The notes under the pieces: generated by a model | The model's input: only the letters and a program-made list of their open reading frames with translations | Database searches by the model: none | Told to the model about the DNA's origin: nothing | Program-made: the position numbers and the translations under genes | Part shown: in pieces, positions 26,628 to 35,645 of the stretch | How positions within the stretch are numbered: position 1 is the first letter of the stretch | Layout: each line of letters opens with the position of its first letter | Origin: Candidatus Melainabacteria bacterium | GTDB taxonomy: Bacteria; Cyanobacteriota; Vampirovibrionia; Obscuribacterales; Obscuribacteraceae | Assembly: GCA_027451745.1 (NCBI GenBank) | Contig: DAIDIP010000020.1 | Span: 1-58,594 of the forward strand | Length of the DNA: 58,594 nucleotides | Direction of reading: 5' to 3'

Positions 26628-28487
26628 TTACTTTGTCGTTAATTTCTGGGTGCTGCCATTCTCTATTTCGATATCTTCTGGAGGGTAGAAGCCATCCAAA
26701 ACTTGCTTGTATTTCTCAATAATCGTCTTTCTTTTCACTTTTAATGTTGGTGTTAACTCGTTATTTTCTATGGTGAAGTCTTCAGGCAAAATAGTGAATT
26801 TTTTGATTCTTTCAAAATTGGCTAAAATACTATTCTTTTCGTCAACGGTTCGAGAAATTCTTTCGCCAATAAGCCTGTTTCTAGATAACTCTGCATAGTC
26901 GGTATAGGAAATACCATTGGCCTTCGCAAAAGAAACAGCATGGTCTTTATTTAAGGTTATTAGAGCACTAATAAATTTGCGTCTGTCGCCATAAATAAGC
27001 ACATGACCAATTAATGGATCACCTTTAAATAAATTTTCTAAGAACTGAGGAGCTATATGTTTGCCACCAGCGGTGATGATAATATCCTTTTTCCTGTCTT
27101 TAATTTTTAGAAAACCTTGCGAGTCTATTTCCCCAATATCGCCTGTGCAAAACCATCCGTCCCTAAAAGCTTCTTGGGTTGCTTCTTCGTTTTTATAATA
27201 TCCTGCAAAAATAGTGGGACCTTTAAGCATAATCTCGCCATCCTCGGCTAGTTTTACTTGCACACCAGGTAATGCTGTGCCAACTGTACCAAAGTGATTA
27301 TCTCCAGGTTTATTGCAAAACGCAGGAGCAGCTGTTTCTGTTAGTCCATAACCCTCTACAATCGGCAAACCTATGATTTCGAAGAAAGCCTGAACTTCGT
27401 CCGACAATGGAGCAGCGCCAGAGACCATGCATCTTAAGCGTCCGCCAAAACGTCGGCGGATTTTAGAAAACACCAAACGATCGGCAACTCGCAATTCAGT
27501 ATCGTAAATATGATTAACTATTGAGTTATTACCATTGAAAGTTCTACGATATTTAAAAGCCCTTTTCCCTAAAGATAATGCCCAACGAATTAGATATTGC
27601 TGAGCTTTAGGCAAATGCCTGATCTCCAATTGAATTCTTTGATATGCCTTTTCAAAAAATCTTGGCACACCTATCATAACTGTTGGTTTTACTTCAACCA
27701 TATTTTGTGGCACATGATCAATTGATTCAGCATAAGCTACAGTTATGCCTCTATAAATTGGATAAAAATGTCCGCTTATGCGTTCAAAAACATGGGATAA
27801 AGGTAAAAATGACAGCATTAAGTCATTGTCTAAAAAAGGACCAGTTTCATCGATAGCTTTGCATACAGCATAAAGGTTTGAATGTAATAACATTGCTCCT
27901 TTTGGTATGCCTGTCGTTCCGGAAGTATAAACAATAGTAGCTATTTGCTTTGGATCTAATTCTTCAATGCGTTTAGGCAGGACTTCTGGATGTGCTTTTA
28001 AATAAACTTCTCCATCAGCAAGAATGTCGGCAAAACTAAGTAAACGCAATTTATCATGTGTACGATCCAACTCCCCCTCTATAAGAGTGATAAAGCGTAG
28101 CTTAGGCGGCAGGGTTGGGGCTGACAATACTTTTACTAATTGGGCCTGATTTTCAACAATAATGCCCACAGCATCACTATGATTCAATAAATAATTTACT
28201 TCTGCCTGCGCTAAAGTTGGATATATAGGAACTGTAATGGCGCCACAAGAGAGAATAGCTATATCTTCCCATCCCCACTCGACTCGAGTTTGAGACATTA
28301 TGGCCACAGTTTCACCACTTGAAACACCGAGATTTAATAAACCGCCAGCGATTAATTCCACTATACGACCATGCTCGCGCCAAATAACTTGTCTGTACGC
28401 TTCGTCGACTTTACGCATAATGGCCGGTGCTTCAGGTTGATTCTTTACCCGTTGCCAAAAAATATCTATTAGTGTTTCCTTGGACAA
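26628..28487 (-). CDS. Long-chain acyl-CoA synthetase (AMP-forming)
   Basis: ANL-superfamily ligase, 619 aa. Motifs: IVYTSGTTGIPKGAML (P-loop, about residue 185), EGYGLTETAAPAF (about 380), FCTGDIGEIDSQGFLKIKDR and KKDIIITAGGKHIAPQ (about 470). The N-terminal half contains the long linker typical of the FAA1/FadD15-type long-chain enzymes, which activate fatty acids to acyl-CoA for beta-oxidation or lipid synthesis. Probably membrane-associated. The acyl chain is not determinable. Confidence 0.9.
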   Translation of the reverse strand: MSKETLIDIFWQRVKNQPEAPAIMRKVDEAYRQVIWREHGRIVELIAGGLLNLGVSSGETVAIMSQTRVEWGWEDIAILSCGAITVPIYPTLAQAEVNYLLNHSDAVGIIVENQAQLVKVLSAPTLPPKLRFITLIEGELDRTHDKLRLLSFADILADGEVYLKAHPEVLPKRIEELDPKQIATIVYTSGTTGIPKGAMLLHSNLYAVCKAIDETGPFLDNDLMLSFLPLSHVFERISGHFYPIYRGITVAYAESIDHVPQNMVEVKPTVMIGVPRFFEKAYQRIQLEIRHLPKAQQYLIRWALSLGKRAFKYRRTFNGNNSIVNHIYDTELRVADRLVFSKIRRRFGGRLRCMVSGAAPLSDEVQAFFEIIGLPIVEGYGLTETAAPAFCNKPGDNHFGTVGTALPGVQVKLAEDGEIMLKGPTIFAGYYKNEEATQEAFRDGWFCTGDIGEIDSQGFLKIKDRKKDIIITAGGKHIAPQFLENLFKGDPLIGHVLIYGDRRKFISALITLNKDHAVSFAKANGISYTDYAELSRNRLIGERISRTVDEKNSILANFERIKKFTILPEDFTIENNELTPTLKVKRKTIIEKYKQVLDGFYPPEDIEIENGSTQKLTTK

Positions 28488-28537
28488 ATCTTTCCCCCAG
28501 ATATTACTACTTTTAATTATACGCGCTGATTATCTAT

Positions 28538-28858
28538 TCAAGTTTTACCAAGACTATCACTTAGCCAATCAAGATAAGGACCGTGTCCTCTTTCAATGTC
28601 AAAGGCGATAATCTCTGGCACTTCATAAGGATGTAATGCTTTGATTCGTTTTTCTAGATTATCCCAATTTTGGTAAGTACTTTTAATAAAAAGCAAGCAT
28701 TCTTCTTCCTGACATAATTCATCTTCCCATATATATAATGATTTTGCTTTGCCAACAATTGAAACACAAGCAGCAAGTTTTTCTTCAACTATCGGCTTTG
28801 CTATTGACTCAGCGACAGGTTCTGGACAGCTGACAAGGACAAGAATTTTCTCTGCCAT
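28538..28858 (-). CDS. cutA: Divalent-cation tolerance protein CutA
   Basis: 106-aa CutA1 protein: ILVLVSCPEPVAESIAKPIV, EKLAACVSIV, YIWEDELCQEEECLLFIKS and the C-terminal HPYEVPEIIAFDI, all family signatures. Forms trimers with a ferredoxin-like fold; linked to copper tolerance in E. coli though the biochemical role is unclear. The ATG follows the upstream stop without a gap (TAGATG), so translation is probably coupled to the fusion protein gene before it. Confidence 0.93.
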   Translation of the reverse strand: MAEKILVLVSCPEPVAESIAKPIVEEKLAACVSIVGKAKSLYIWEDELCQEEECLLFIKSTYQNWDNLEKRIKALHPYEVPEIIAFDIERGHGPYLDWLSDSLGKT

Positions 28859-29965
28859 CTAGTTCTTGCTCCGCAATAATTGCTCGCTAATACTATGCAT
28901 AAATTGAGTAATAGCATTAATTATAAGAGAAAAGTACACCGGTTGCAGACGTGGCATACGGTAACGTTTGTGCATTTTTAATACTAAAGTTGGCACATTT
29001 AATTCATCACTGATGAATTGTGGCAAGGTGCCTAGTCTTGAATCGAATTGATTGGCTGAGGCTTGTTCAATATTCAACAATTGCAGTTTAAGACGATTAG
29101 CATATTCTTCTTCAGCTTTTTCATCTTTAAATTGAATCTGTAGTCCAGGCGATTCATTCCATTGTGCTCCTAAAAGTATAAATACAAATCTGATTTGTCC
29201 AGCCTTAATTACATCCGCTAAGGCGCGGCAAAAGGGCGTTTCTAAATAGGACAATGGATCTGCAACACAACAATAATTAGTAAGTAATGCATGACTGGAT
29301 GACATGCGTCCAAGTAGAGCGGCCATACTGCCGGTAAATGCATCTGCTTCCTGAAACTCGCCATCACAGAAAAATGCAGTGGCATGGGGGGCAATAATTA
29401 AAGCTGGAATTTCGCCGCCAATAAATTTATAGTCTGGTTCACCCGCTTTGGGCAATTCTTCATAGCGTTCGGCTAAAAGTGATTCATATTGTAATGCCCA
29501 TAGCAAGGGTTCCGATTGTGATTGCTTTCCTATAATATATTCCAACGCATGTTCAATATCAGCAAAGCGTGCTTGCGAGTGAGAAAGCACCCATGGACTA
29601 AACGGTGACTGTCCGACTACTGTGACCATTTTGTGATGACGATAAGCATAAAAAAGTTCCATGGCCGTTCCATAATTAGGTTTGTTCAGATTAGCCAACA
29701 GACCATCACATTGGTCAATTAGATCAAGAGAACGCTGAACGCGTTCATCGATATTTTCTTTTAAATCCAAGATATCTAGAGGTTGGTCTGAATTGCCAAA
29801 TTCTGTCCAAGCAAATTCAAGCGGATTTATAACTTTAAGTCCATAATGTTGCAATTTTGTCATGGCAAATGAGCGCCAATCAGCATAAGGAGCTGTTACA
29901 GCATCTGCATACGGATTAGGGTAAGGCTCAGTACTCCCGCCTGTTAAATAAATGGAAGACAGCAT
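28859..29965 (-). CDS. Deoxyribosyltransferase-like / N-formylglutamate amidohydrolase-like fusion
   Basis: Two domains in 368 aa. Residues 1-150 resemble the nucleoside 2-deoxyribosyltransferase fold: SIYLTGG at the start, a central SLDLIDQCDGLLANL, and NYGTAMELFYAYRHHKMV, where such enzymes carry the conserved G-T-A/S-x-E. Residues 175-355 resemble N-formylglutamate amidohydrolase-like proteins: PALIIAPHATAFFCDGEFQE, ADAFTGSMAALL and FVFILLGAQW where the family has a DLHG-type metal site. That site is altered here, so hydrolase activity is doubtful. I do not know a named family with this fusion. Coupled to cutA downstream. Confidence 0.62.
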   Translation of the reverse strand: MLSSIYLTGGSTEPYPNPYADAVTAPYADWRSFAMTKLQHYGLKVINPLEFAWTEFGNSDQPLDILDLKENIDERVQRSLDLIDQCDGLLANLNKPNYGTAMELFYAYRHHKMVTVVGQSPFSPWVLSHSQARFADIEHALEYIIGKQSQSEPLLWALQYESLLAERYEELPKAGEPDYKFIGGEIPALIIAPHATAFFCDGEFQEADAFTGSMAALLGRMSSSHALLTNYCCVADPLSYLETPFCRALADVIKAGQIRFVFILLGAQWNESPGLQIQFKDEKAEEEYANRLKLQLLNIEQASANQFDSRLGTLPQFISDELNVPTLVLKMHKRYRMPRLQPVYFSLIINAITQFMHSISEQLLRSKN

Positions 29966-30079
29966 CTTTGGCTCTTTTACCTCCTATTACTTGCCCACTA
30001 TATACCACGTCTTTGCTACTGCCAAGACTAAATCACCATTACAGGCTATAATTTAGCTTTCTTTCTGCCTGAAAATCAT

Positions 30080-30544
30080 ATGACAAACGAAAATCGTTTA
30101 ATGCAGTCTTTTTTGATGTTCTGTCTTTTATGCTTGCTATTTGCAGGTAATTTAGCTTGTGGACAGAACGCAAACTTTGAAAGATTCAGCCAAAATACTG
30201 CCGCTGTAAATTTGGATGATAGTCAGGCTATTGCAGCTCAGACTAATCAGGCAATAGGACAAGAAATAACCGTGGTGGCAAGAGTAAAAAAGCTGTTGGA
30301 AGAAGATACGGTTGGTTTGCCTCATCAACGTTTTTTGATCGTCCTTTCAAATGGTACAACCATACTCATTGCCCATGACTTAAAAATGGCCCCTCCAGTA
30401 CCCATTAAGGCCGGCGACATTTTGACTATACATGGTGAATATATTTGGAATAAACGCGGCGGTTTAATTCACTGGACACATCACAGCAACACACCCAAGC
30501 ATGAGAGTGGTTGGATAGACTTTAACGGCTCTAGGTACCAGTAG
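30080..30544 (+). CDS. Exported DUF3465-family protein
   Basis: 154 aa with an N-terminal hydrophobic signal (SFLMFCLLCLLFAGNLA) and the DUF3465 core: HQRFLIVLSNGTTILIAHDL, GDILTIHGEYIWNKRGG, IHWTHH and the C-terminal GWIDFNGSRYQ. The fold is OB-like and the function unknown. Convergent with sixA, 2 bp apart. Confidence 0.83.
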   Translation: MTNENRLMQSFLMFCLLCLLFAGNLACGQNANFERFSQNTAAVNLDDSQAIAAQTNQAIGQEITVVARVKKLLEEDTVGLPHQRFLIVLSNGTTILIAHDLKMAPPVPIKAGDILTIHGEYIWNKRGGLIHWTHHSNTPKHESGWIDFNGSRYQ

Positions 30545-30546
30545 AG

Positions 30547-31047
30547 TTACTTAACTGAACAAAGAATCTTAGGTGTCAAAAACCACTTTAAAACGCCTGG
30601 ACTAGTTGGTGGTATATCGACAATATCTATGCGACAAATGCCCGCTTTTTTAAAAGGCATATAAAGTTCTGGTCCAGCCCACAGCAAAATCCCCGCTAGA
30701 CGTCCCATGTCTGGTTCATGACCCACTAAAAAAATATTTTCACTTTGATTGAATGGCTTGAGAAATTTATAGAGTTGAGAAGAATTGGTACCAGGAGCAA
30801 GAGCTTCGGTAGTCTGTATTTCGCCATCTTTTGACAGTGTCTCTAATATTATTTGTGCTGTTTGTTTTGCCCTAATCAGCGGGCTGCTCACGACAAGATC
30901 TGCCTTAACACCTATACTCTTAAGTCCAACAGCCACTTGTTTAGTTTCTTCCTGCCCTTCTTTTGTTAACGGACGTTGCCAGTCCGAGGTTATATTGCCA
31001 CCTAAATGGTCAACCGCAATACCGTGACGCAGCAAATATAGTTTCAT
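30547..31047 (-). CDS. sixA: Phosphohistidine phosphatase SixA-like
   Basis: Histidine-phosphatase superfamily, 166 aa: catalytic LRHGIAVDH at the N-terminus, VVSSPLIRAKQTA, and FLVGHEPDMGRLAGIL holding the second catalytic His. SixA dephosphorylates histidine-containing phosphotransfer proteins such as NPr; the partner here is unknown. Single-gene unit by spacing. Confidence 0.87.
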   Translation of the reverse strand: MKLYLLRHGIAVDHLGGNITSDWQRPLTKEGQEETKQVAVGLKSIGVKADLVVSSPLIRAKQTAQIILETLSKDGEIQTTEALAPGTNSSQLYKFLKPFNQSENIFLVGHEPDMGRLAGILLWAGPELYMPFKKAGICRIDIVDIPPTSPGVLKWFLTPKILCSVK

Positions 31048-31195
31048 AGTGGATTATTCCATCGTCCTCTAGTAATCTTTCTAAGAAGAGCCATAATTAT
31101 AACTAGGTTGACATAAGTTAATTGGCATTTTTAGGAAAACTGAGAAAATAGACTGGCATATTCTTGATTGATAGGAACAATAAATATCTAAATTG

Positions 31196-31633
31196 ATGAA
31201 TACAAAGCAACGCATACTTGGCTTAGATGTTGGCGACAGAAGAATAGGCGTTGCCGTTTCTGATCCACTTGGCATTACTGCTGGTGGCTTAGAAACAATA
31301 CAGCGAGTCAATATGGAGCAAGATGTGAATAAAGTTGCACAAATTGCCGAAAAACTTGGCGTCGTACAAATAGTTCTTGGTCTGCCTTTAAATATGGATG
31401 GATCATCAGGGAGTCAGGCTGAAAAAGTAAAGTCTTTTGGCCGTAAATTAGCACGTGCCACAGGACTAACCGTTATATATGAGGATGAACGCCTAACAAC
31501 AATATCGGCAATTCGTACTCTAACTATACAAGGAGTCAAAACAGGGGATAAAAGAGATTTAGTTGATCGCCAAGCAGCTGCGATTATTTTGCAAAAATTT
31601 CTTGATCGCAGTGTCCCACCCTCGTCAGCCTAA
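31196..31633 (+). CDS. ruvX: Putative pre-16S rRNA nuclease / Holliday-junction resolvase RuvX (YqgF)
   Basis: 145-aa RNase H-fold nuclease: ILGLDVGDRRIGVAVSDP (first acidic residue), IVLGLPLNMDGSSG, VIYEDERLTT (second) and a late DRQAAAIIL (third). YqgF acts in 16S rRNA 5' maturation in E. coli and resolves junctions in other contexts. Start ATG at 31196; the preceding TTG at 31193 is less likely. Confidence 0.92.
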   Translation: MNTKQRILGLDVGDRRIGVAVSDPLGITAGGLETIQRVNMEQDVNKVAQIAEKLGVVQIVLGLPLNMDGSSGSQAEKVKSFGRKLARATGLTVIYEDERLTTISAIRTLTIQGVKTGDKRDLVDRQAAAIILQKFLDRSVPPSSA

Positions 31634-31765
31634 AGTTACAAACTAGTCCAATCAACCAAAGCGCATTAAGAGCAAGATGCAAAGAAGATAATACACCTTT
31701 ATTAACTGACAGCGGCATTCTATACTAAGCTAGTTGTTGGCACTCAGAAAAACTTGGAAGAAAAA

Positions 31766-32200
31766 ATGACAGACTCTAAAATGTCGTGGCCGCCCGTGGT
31801 TCGTAAGTTTGAAACATTGGTATTTGCTGCCATGCTAATTATTATTCCATTTTTTGCTTTTCGTATTGTAGATGCAGCAGGTACGGCATTGATGGTACAA
31901 AACACCGCTTCTGATCTAGTGAAAGATTTGATTAAAGCAAAAGAAATAGCCCGTGATTTTCATCTTAACGTAACGGTGACTGCTGCTCCTCCAACTTCAA
32001 ATGAGCCAAGCTCTTATTTGATTCAAAGCGATTCAAAAACTATTGAACAAGTAGTGTTGCCAAATGGAGTGAGTATCGCCGGTGCTGTTAGTTTTAGTGA
32101 TGGTGGTTTGCCACAAATACCGTCTACTTTTATTATTGCTAAGAGCGGCAGAACAGCTCAGGTTCAAATAGACCAAGAAGGACACACCTCGGTTCAGTAA
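31766..32200 (+). CDS. Membrane-anchored GspH/FimT-like protein without prepilin site
   Basis: 144 aa from the ATG at 31766 (GGAAG five bases upstream). One N-terminal membrane helix (LVFAAMLIIIPFFAFRIV) is followed by an amphipathic TASDLVKDLIKAKEIARDFH and a beta-rich end (LPNGVSIAGAVSFSDGG, FIIAKSGRTAQVQIDQEG). The layout is that of type II minor pseudopilins GspH/FimT, but the GFTLxE prepilin peptidase site is missing. The assignment is by general resemblance only. Confidence 0.5.
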   Translation: MTDSKMSWPPVVRKFETLVFAAMLIIIPFFAFRIVDAAGTALMVQNTASDLVKDLIKAKEIARDFHLNVTVTAAPPTSNEPSSYLIQSDSKTIEQVVLPNGVSIAGAVSFSDGGLPQIPSTFIIAKSGRTAQVQIDQEGHTSVQ

Positions 32201-32245
32201 ACTCATACAGCTGCATTACCAATAGATATACAGGACGAAATTAAA

Positions 32246-32884
32246 ATGCGATTATTATTCTTAAGCCTCGCTCTATTATTTGCTGTGAGTAGCGTATCGG
32301 CTGCAACCCCAGACACAATTCGCCAGGATAGAGACCTCGATCATTACTCGATTAGTAACGATACTGTCAGTAGTGGTAATACAAGAGGCTACGCTATGGA
32401 TGAATTTGGTGCACAAGAGCTAAATGGTCGTTCATCTAAAATGCTTTTATTAGAAGCACAACAAGCCTTACACAGCGGTGATCTGGAAAATGCCATGCAT
32501 AAAATCAAACGTTCTATGGAATTAGATGATGACGATATGGATGCGCACTGCATATACGCTGACATCTTGGACGAACAATTACGACGTCAAACAGAAAAAG
32601 ACCCCACTTTATACAACAAATGTGTTGAAGAATGGCTAAATATTATGCGTAATCGTTATGGTGAAGAAAAAGGCATGCGTGTACGGGGTATAAGCCCAAT
32701 TGGCGATTTATATCATGACGAAGAACGATCCATTGTTGCCAAAAGAGCGCTTGTTAAATTAACAGGATATTCTCCGAAGACTCTAGAAACTGACAAACAC
32801 TATTTAAAACGTGTATTACTTCCTACTACTGAAAAAGTTTCTGGAGCTGTCGTAAGCAGCAAGGCTAAAATCGAAGCACAATAA
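32246..32884 (+). CDS. Exported TPR-like protein
   Basis: 212 aa. Signal peptide (LLFLSLALLFAVSSVSA) and then a TPR-like helix pair, KMLLLEAQQALHSGDLENAM and SMELDDDDMDAHCIYADILD (residues 70-110). The rest is charged and helical. No enzyme motif. Follows the pseudopilin-like gene by about 45 bp and may share its transcript. Function unknown. Confidence 0.65.
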   Translation: MRLLFLSLALLFAVSSVSAATPDTIRQDRDLDHYSISNDTVSSGNTRGYAMDEFGAQELNGRSSKMLLLEAQQALHSGDLENAMHKIKRSMELDDDDMDAHCIYADILDEQLRRQTEKDPTLYNKCVEEWLNIMRNRYGEEKGMRVRGISPIGDLYHDEERSIVAKRALVKLTGYSPKTLETDKHYLKRVLLPTTEKVSGAVVSSKAKIEAQ

Positions 32885-32935
32885 CATTGTACGAGTGACA
32901 TCGCCAATCCTTGGACCACGGCTATATGCAGCTTT

Positions 32936-33283
32936 TTAATATTTTGTCAGATTAGGATCGACTGTATCAGCCCAAGAAAGAATGCCGCCGGTTAAATTAA
33001 ATACTTTTTTGAAACCCTGAGATTGCAAAAATTCAGTGCAGCGAGCACTGCGCCCACCTGAGCGACAATAAACAACCAGATCTCTATCTTTATAGTCTTT
33101 GAGTTCAGATAATTTATCAGCTAATTCTTTCATACTTATATGTAAGCTCTTAGGCGCATTGATTGAAGCAATGACCAATTCGTGCGGCTCGCGTACATCC
33201 AAGAGGGTCACATCCGCTCCAGAATCAATCTGGGCTTTCAATGCCACTGGTGAAATCTCACCGGCTTTATTTTCTATTGTCAT
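32936..33283 (-). CDS. Single-domain rhodanese
   Basis: 115-aa rhodanese: VTLLDVREPHELVIASI, the active-site loop VVYCRSGGRSARC with catalytic Cys near 79, and the closing VFNLTGGILSWADTVDP. Such cytosolic proteins move sulfane sulfur between thiosulfate or persulfides and acceptors. The CRSGGRS loop is the common six-residue sulfurtransferase loop, not the seven-residue phosphatase one. Confidence 0.9.
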   Translation of the reverse strand: MTIENKAGEISPVALKAQIDSGADVTLLDVREPHELVIASINAPKSLHISMKELADKLSELKDYKDRDLVVYCRSGGRSARCTEFLQSQGFKKVFNLTGGILSWADTVDPNLTKY

Positions 33284-33348
33284 GTGGTAGATCCTTATTA
33301 TGGTTAGTTCTAATATAGTCTCAAATTAATTCACTAGGAGGAAGTAGC

Positions 33349-33627
33349 GTGACTGTTAAAACTTTGTCCGATGCTCTAAAAGAATGTTTTCAGGATAAAC
33401 ATAAAGTCTCATTCTATGAAGCTAAAGTGATTCGTGAACTTATACTTGCTGATGGGCAAGTCTCCCCTCAAGAACGCTTATTATTAGAAGAAGCTTTACA
33501 TGAAGACAAATTTGATGAGAAAGCAGTTGCTTTGTTATCAAATTTGATTTTAAGAGCAGACTGTCAAACTATGGAAGACAATAAAGAAAAATCCAACAAA
33601 GGACATTGCTGCGACCACGAGCACTAA
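33349..33627 (+). CDS. Small TerB-like acidic protein
   Basis: 92 aa, GTG start with a near-perfect AGGAGG seven bases upstream. The centre reads ELILADGQVSPQERLLLEEA, the helix-ADGxVxxxE pattern of TerB-type domains, and the end is Cys/His-rich (KGHCCDHEH), a possible metal site. Function unknown. Divergent from the rhodanese gene. Confidence 0.62.
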   Translation: MTVKTLSDALKECFQDKHKVSFYEAKVIRELILADGQVSPQERLLLEEALHEDKFDEKAVALLSNLILRADCQTMEDNKEKSNKGHCCDHEH

Positions 33628-33664
33628 TGATCATTTGTATTCTCAACAGTATTTCGACAGACGT

Positions 33665-34993
33665 CTATAATAAGCTGCCGTGAAGGAAAAAACTGGCTAC
33701 AGTGAAATAAAGTATCAAGCCAGTTATATCGACTATTGTAGCGACAAATGGAGCAGATGCGCTCGCTGGGTCCCAGCCAACCTTTTTTAAAACAAAAGGT
33801 AAAAAGGAGCCTACTAAGGCTCCCCATAGAACGACCCCAGCTACACTGGCAGCTACCGTCATTGCAAGAAGCAAGAAATAATCACCATAAACTTTGAATG
33901 CCATTTGCCAGAAAATTACACGGAGCAAACCAATAATTGCTAAGACTCCGCCTAAAGCAAGTCCTGTAATGAACTCTCTTTTGATTACGCGAAAACAATC
34001 GCGCACACGCACTTCTCCTAATGCCATAGCACGAATTACTAGCGTTGAAGCTTGGGAGCCAGCATTGCCTCCACTGCTAATAATCAATGGCAAAAATAAT
34101 GCCAGGACTACGGCTTTTTCAATTTGAATTTCATAAAACTGCATTGTGGTTGCAGTTACCATTTCGCCTAAAAATAAGATTGTCAGCCAACCGACTCGCT
34201 TTTTTACCATTTCGCCAACAGTAATTTGTAAATATGGAGCATCTAGCACTTCGCTTCCGCCCATCTTTTGAATATCTTCAGTTGCTTCTTCCTGAACTAC
34301 ATCTACAATGTCATTTACTGTGACGACACCTTTCATGTGTCCGTCCACATCCACAACCGGTAAAGCGAGCAAGCCACTTTCTTGCATTAGCTTGCCAATT
34401 TCTTCTTGATCAACATTTTCTAAAATAGTAGTTGGTTGGGTGCGCATAACTTCTTCCACCCTTTGGTCGGGAGAAGCTAATAGCAATTCACGCATAGATA
34501 TAGTGCCAACGAGGCGCTGCTCGTGATCGAGGACATAAATGTAATAGATAGTTTCTTCTTGTGTGCGTGCTTGTTTTCTAAAATAAGTTATTGCTTCATT
34601 TACGGTCATATCTGGACGAACATGAACATAGCGAGGATTCATGACGCCGCCAGCCACATCCTCTGCATAAGCTAATAAAGCTATCACCTCACTACGAGTG
34701 AGAGGGTCCAGCATACTTAGCAAAGCTTGGCGTTCTTCTTCTTCTGTTTCTTGGATAACGTCCGCCGCATCATCAGGATCTAGCGCCCTTAGCCATAGCC
34801 GTCGCTCTTTGATAGGCAGAGTCAGAATGATTCGGGCTTGATCGCGAGCTTCTAAATCAGCAAAAAAACGTGCCGCATCTAAGGCCGATAGTTTTTTAAA
34901 ACTATTAATTTGTTCTTCAGTAGATAACTCTGACCAGACTTCTTTGATCTGGGCTCTTGTGAGAGTTTGAGATTGTTCTTCTATAGTTACCAT
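33665..34993 (-). CDS. mgtE: Magnesium transporter MgtE
   Basis: MgtE channel: N-terminal superhelical domain (ALDPDDAADVIQETEEEER), tandem CBS domains (residues 135-260, with VGTISMRELLLA and KGVVTVNDIVDVVQEEA), then five membrane helices carrying LPLIISSGGNAGSQASTLVI. Mg2+ uptake gated by cytosolic Mg2+ at the CBS domains. I chose the ATG at 34993; an upstream TTG at 35017 in frame has no Shine-Dalgarno. I see no recognisable M-box or ykoK-type riboswitch upstream. Confidence 0.92.
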   Translation of the reverse strand: MVTIEEQSQTLTRAQIKEVWSELSTEEQINSFKKLSALDAARFFADLEARDQARIILTLPIKERRLWLRALDPDDAADVIQETEEEERQALLSMLDPLTRSEVIALLAYAEDVAGGVMNPRYVHVRPDMTVNEAITYFRKQARTQEETIYYIYVLDHEQRLVGTISMRELLLASPDQRVEEVMRTQPTTILENVDQEEIGKLMQESGLLALPVVDVDGHMKGVVTVNDIVDVVQEEATEDIQKMGGSEVLDAPYLQITVGEMVKKRVGWLTILFLGEMVTATTMQFYEIQIEKAVVLALFLPLIISSGGNAGSQASTLVIRAMALGEVRVRDCFRVIKREFITGLALGGVLAIIGLLRVIFWQMAFKVYGDYFLLLAMTVAASVAGVVLWGALVGSFLPFVLKKVGWDPASASAPFVATIVDITGLILYFTVASFFLHGSLL

Positions 34994-35104
34994 ATAATTC
35001 ACAGTCCTATCGGACAATTGCTTAGAAAAGCTTCCCCTATAATAGCGTAGTTCACAAGATATAGTCTCATGTCCTCTTCACCAGTATTACATAAAGGAAT
35101 TTTG

Positions 35105-35154
35105 CACCGCATGCGGTGAAAACAGCATGGGCCCTGGATGTGCTACTATAGTAG
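35105..35154. promoter_or_regulatory. Two palindromes between mgtE and the NUDIX gene
   Basis: CACCGCATGCGGTG (35105-35118) is a perfect 14-bp palindrome and CTACTATAGTAG (35143-35154) a perfect 12-bp one. The second contains a TGC-TACTAT extended -10 that would serve the NUDIX gene at 35178. The first is placed where a regulator could act on either divergent gene. Regulator unknown. Confidence 0.42.
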
Positions 35155-35177
35155 GCGTATGAAATTGCTTTGAAATT

Positions 35178-35639
35178 ATGTTGAAAAATTCTAAAAAATC
35201 AAAACAAAAACCTAGTTCTAGCAATAAACCCTCTAAGAAAGATACAGCAGGGACCCTTCTTTATAGAAAACGAAAAGACAAGCTAGAAGTTTTGCTAGTT
35301 CATCCAGCTGGCAACTATAATCGCAAAGCTGCTTGGAGCATTCCTAAAGGACAGCCTGAAAAACTAGAATCTTTTGAGGAAACAGCTCGTAGAGAAACAA
35401 TGGAAGAAACAGGGGTTATACCAGCGGCTCTTAAACCACTTGGTTACATAGATTACAGCAGCCACCGTAAAAGAGTACACTGTTTTTATGGACAGGCGCC
35501 TGCCGATGCGGTTCCTCACAATGCTTCTTGGGAAGTTGATAAAGCCGAATTTATGCCCTTAGAACGAGCAATAAAGGCTATACATAATGACCAGGTGGAG
35601 CTCCTGGAACGCTTACAGTTTATTTTGAGTCCCCACTAA
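35178..35639 (+). CDS. NUDIX hydrolase
   Basis: 153 aa with a Lys-rich N-terminal tail and a NUDIX fold. The Nudix box reads GQPEKLESFEETARRETMEETG, split here as GQPEKLESFEETA and RRETMEETG; the first Gly and the REx2EE core are kept. The motif PKGQPE resembles Ap4A or (di)nucleotide-polyphosphate pyrophosphatases, but the substrate is open. Followed by an MFS gene after 6 bp. Confidence 0.87.
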   Translation: MLKNSKKSKQKPSSSNKPSKKDTAGTLLYRKRKDKLEVLLVHPAGNYNRKAAWSIPKGQPEKLESFEETARRETMEETGVIPAALKPLGYIDYSSHRKRVHCFYGQAPADAVPHNASWEVDKAEFMPLERAIKAIHNDQVELLERLQFILSPH

Positions 35640-35645
35640 TTTATT

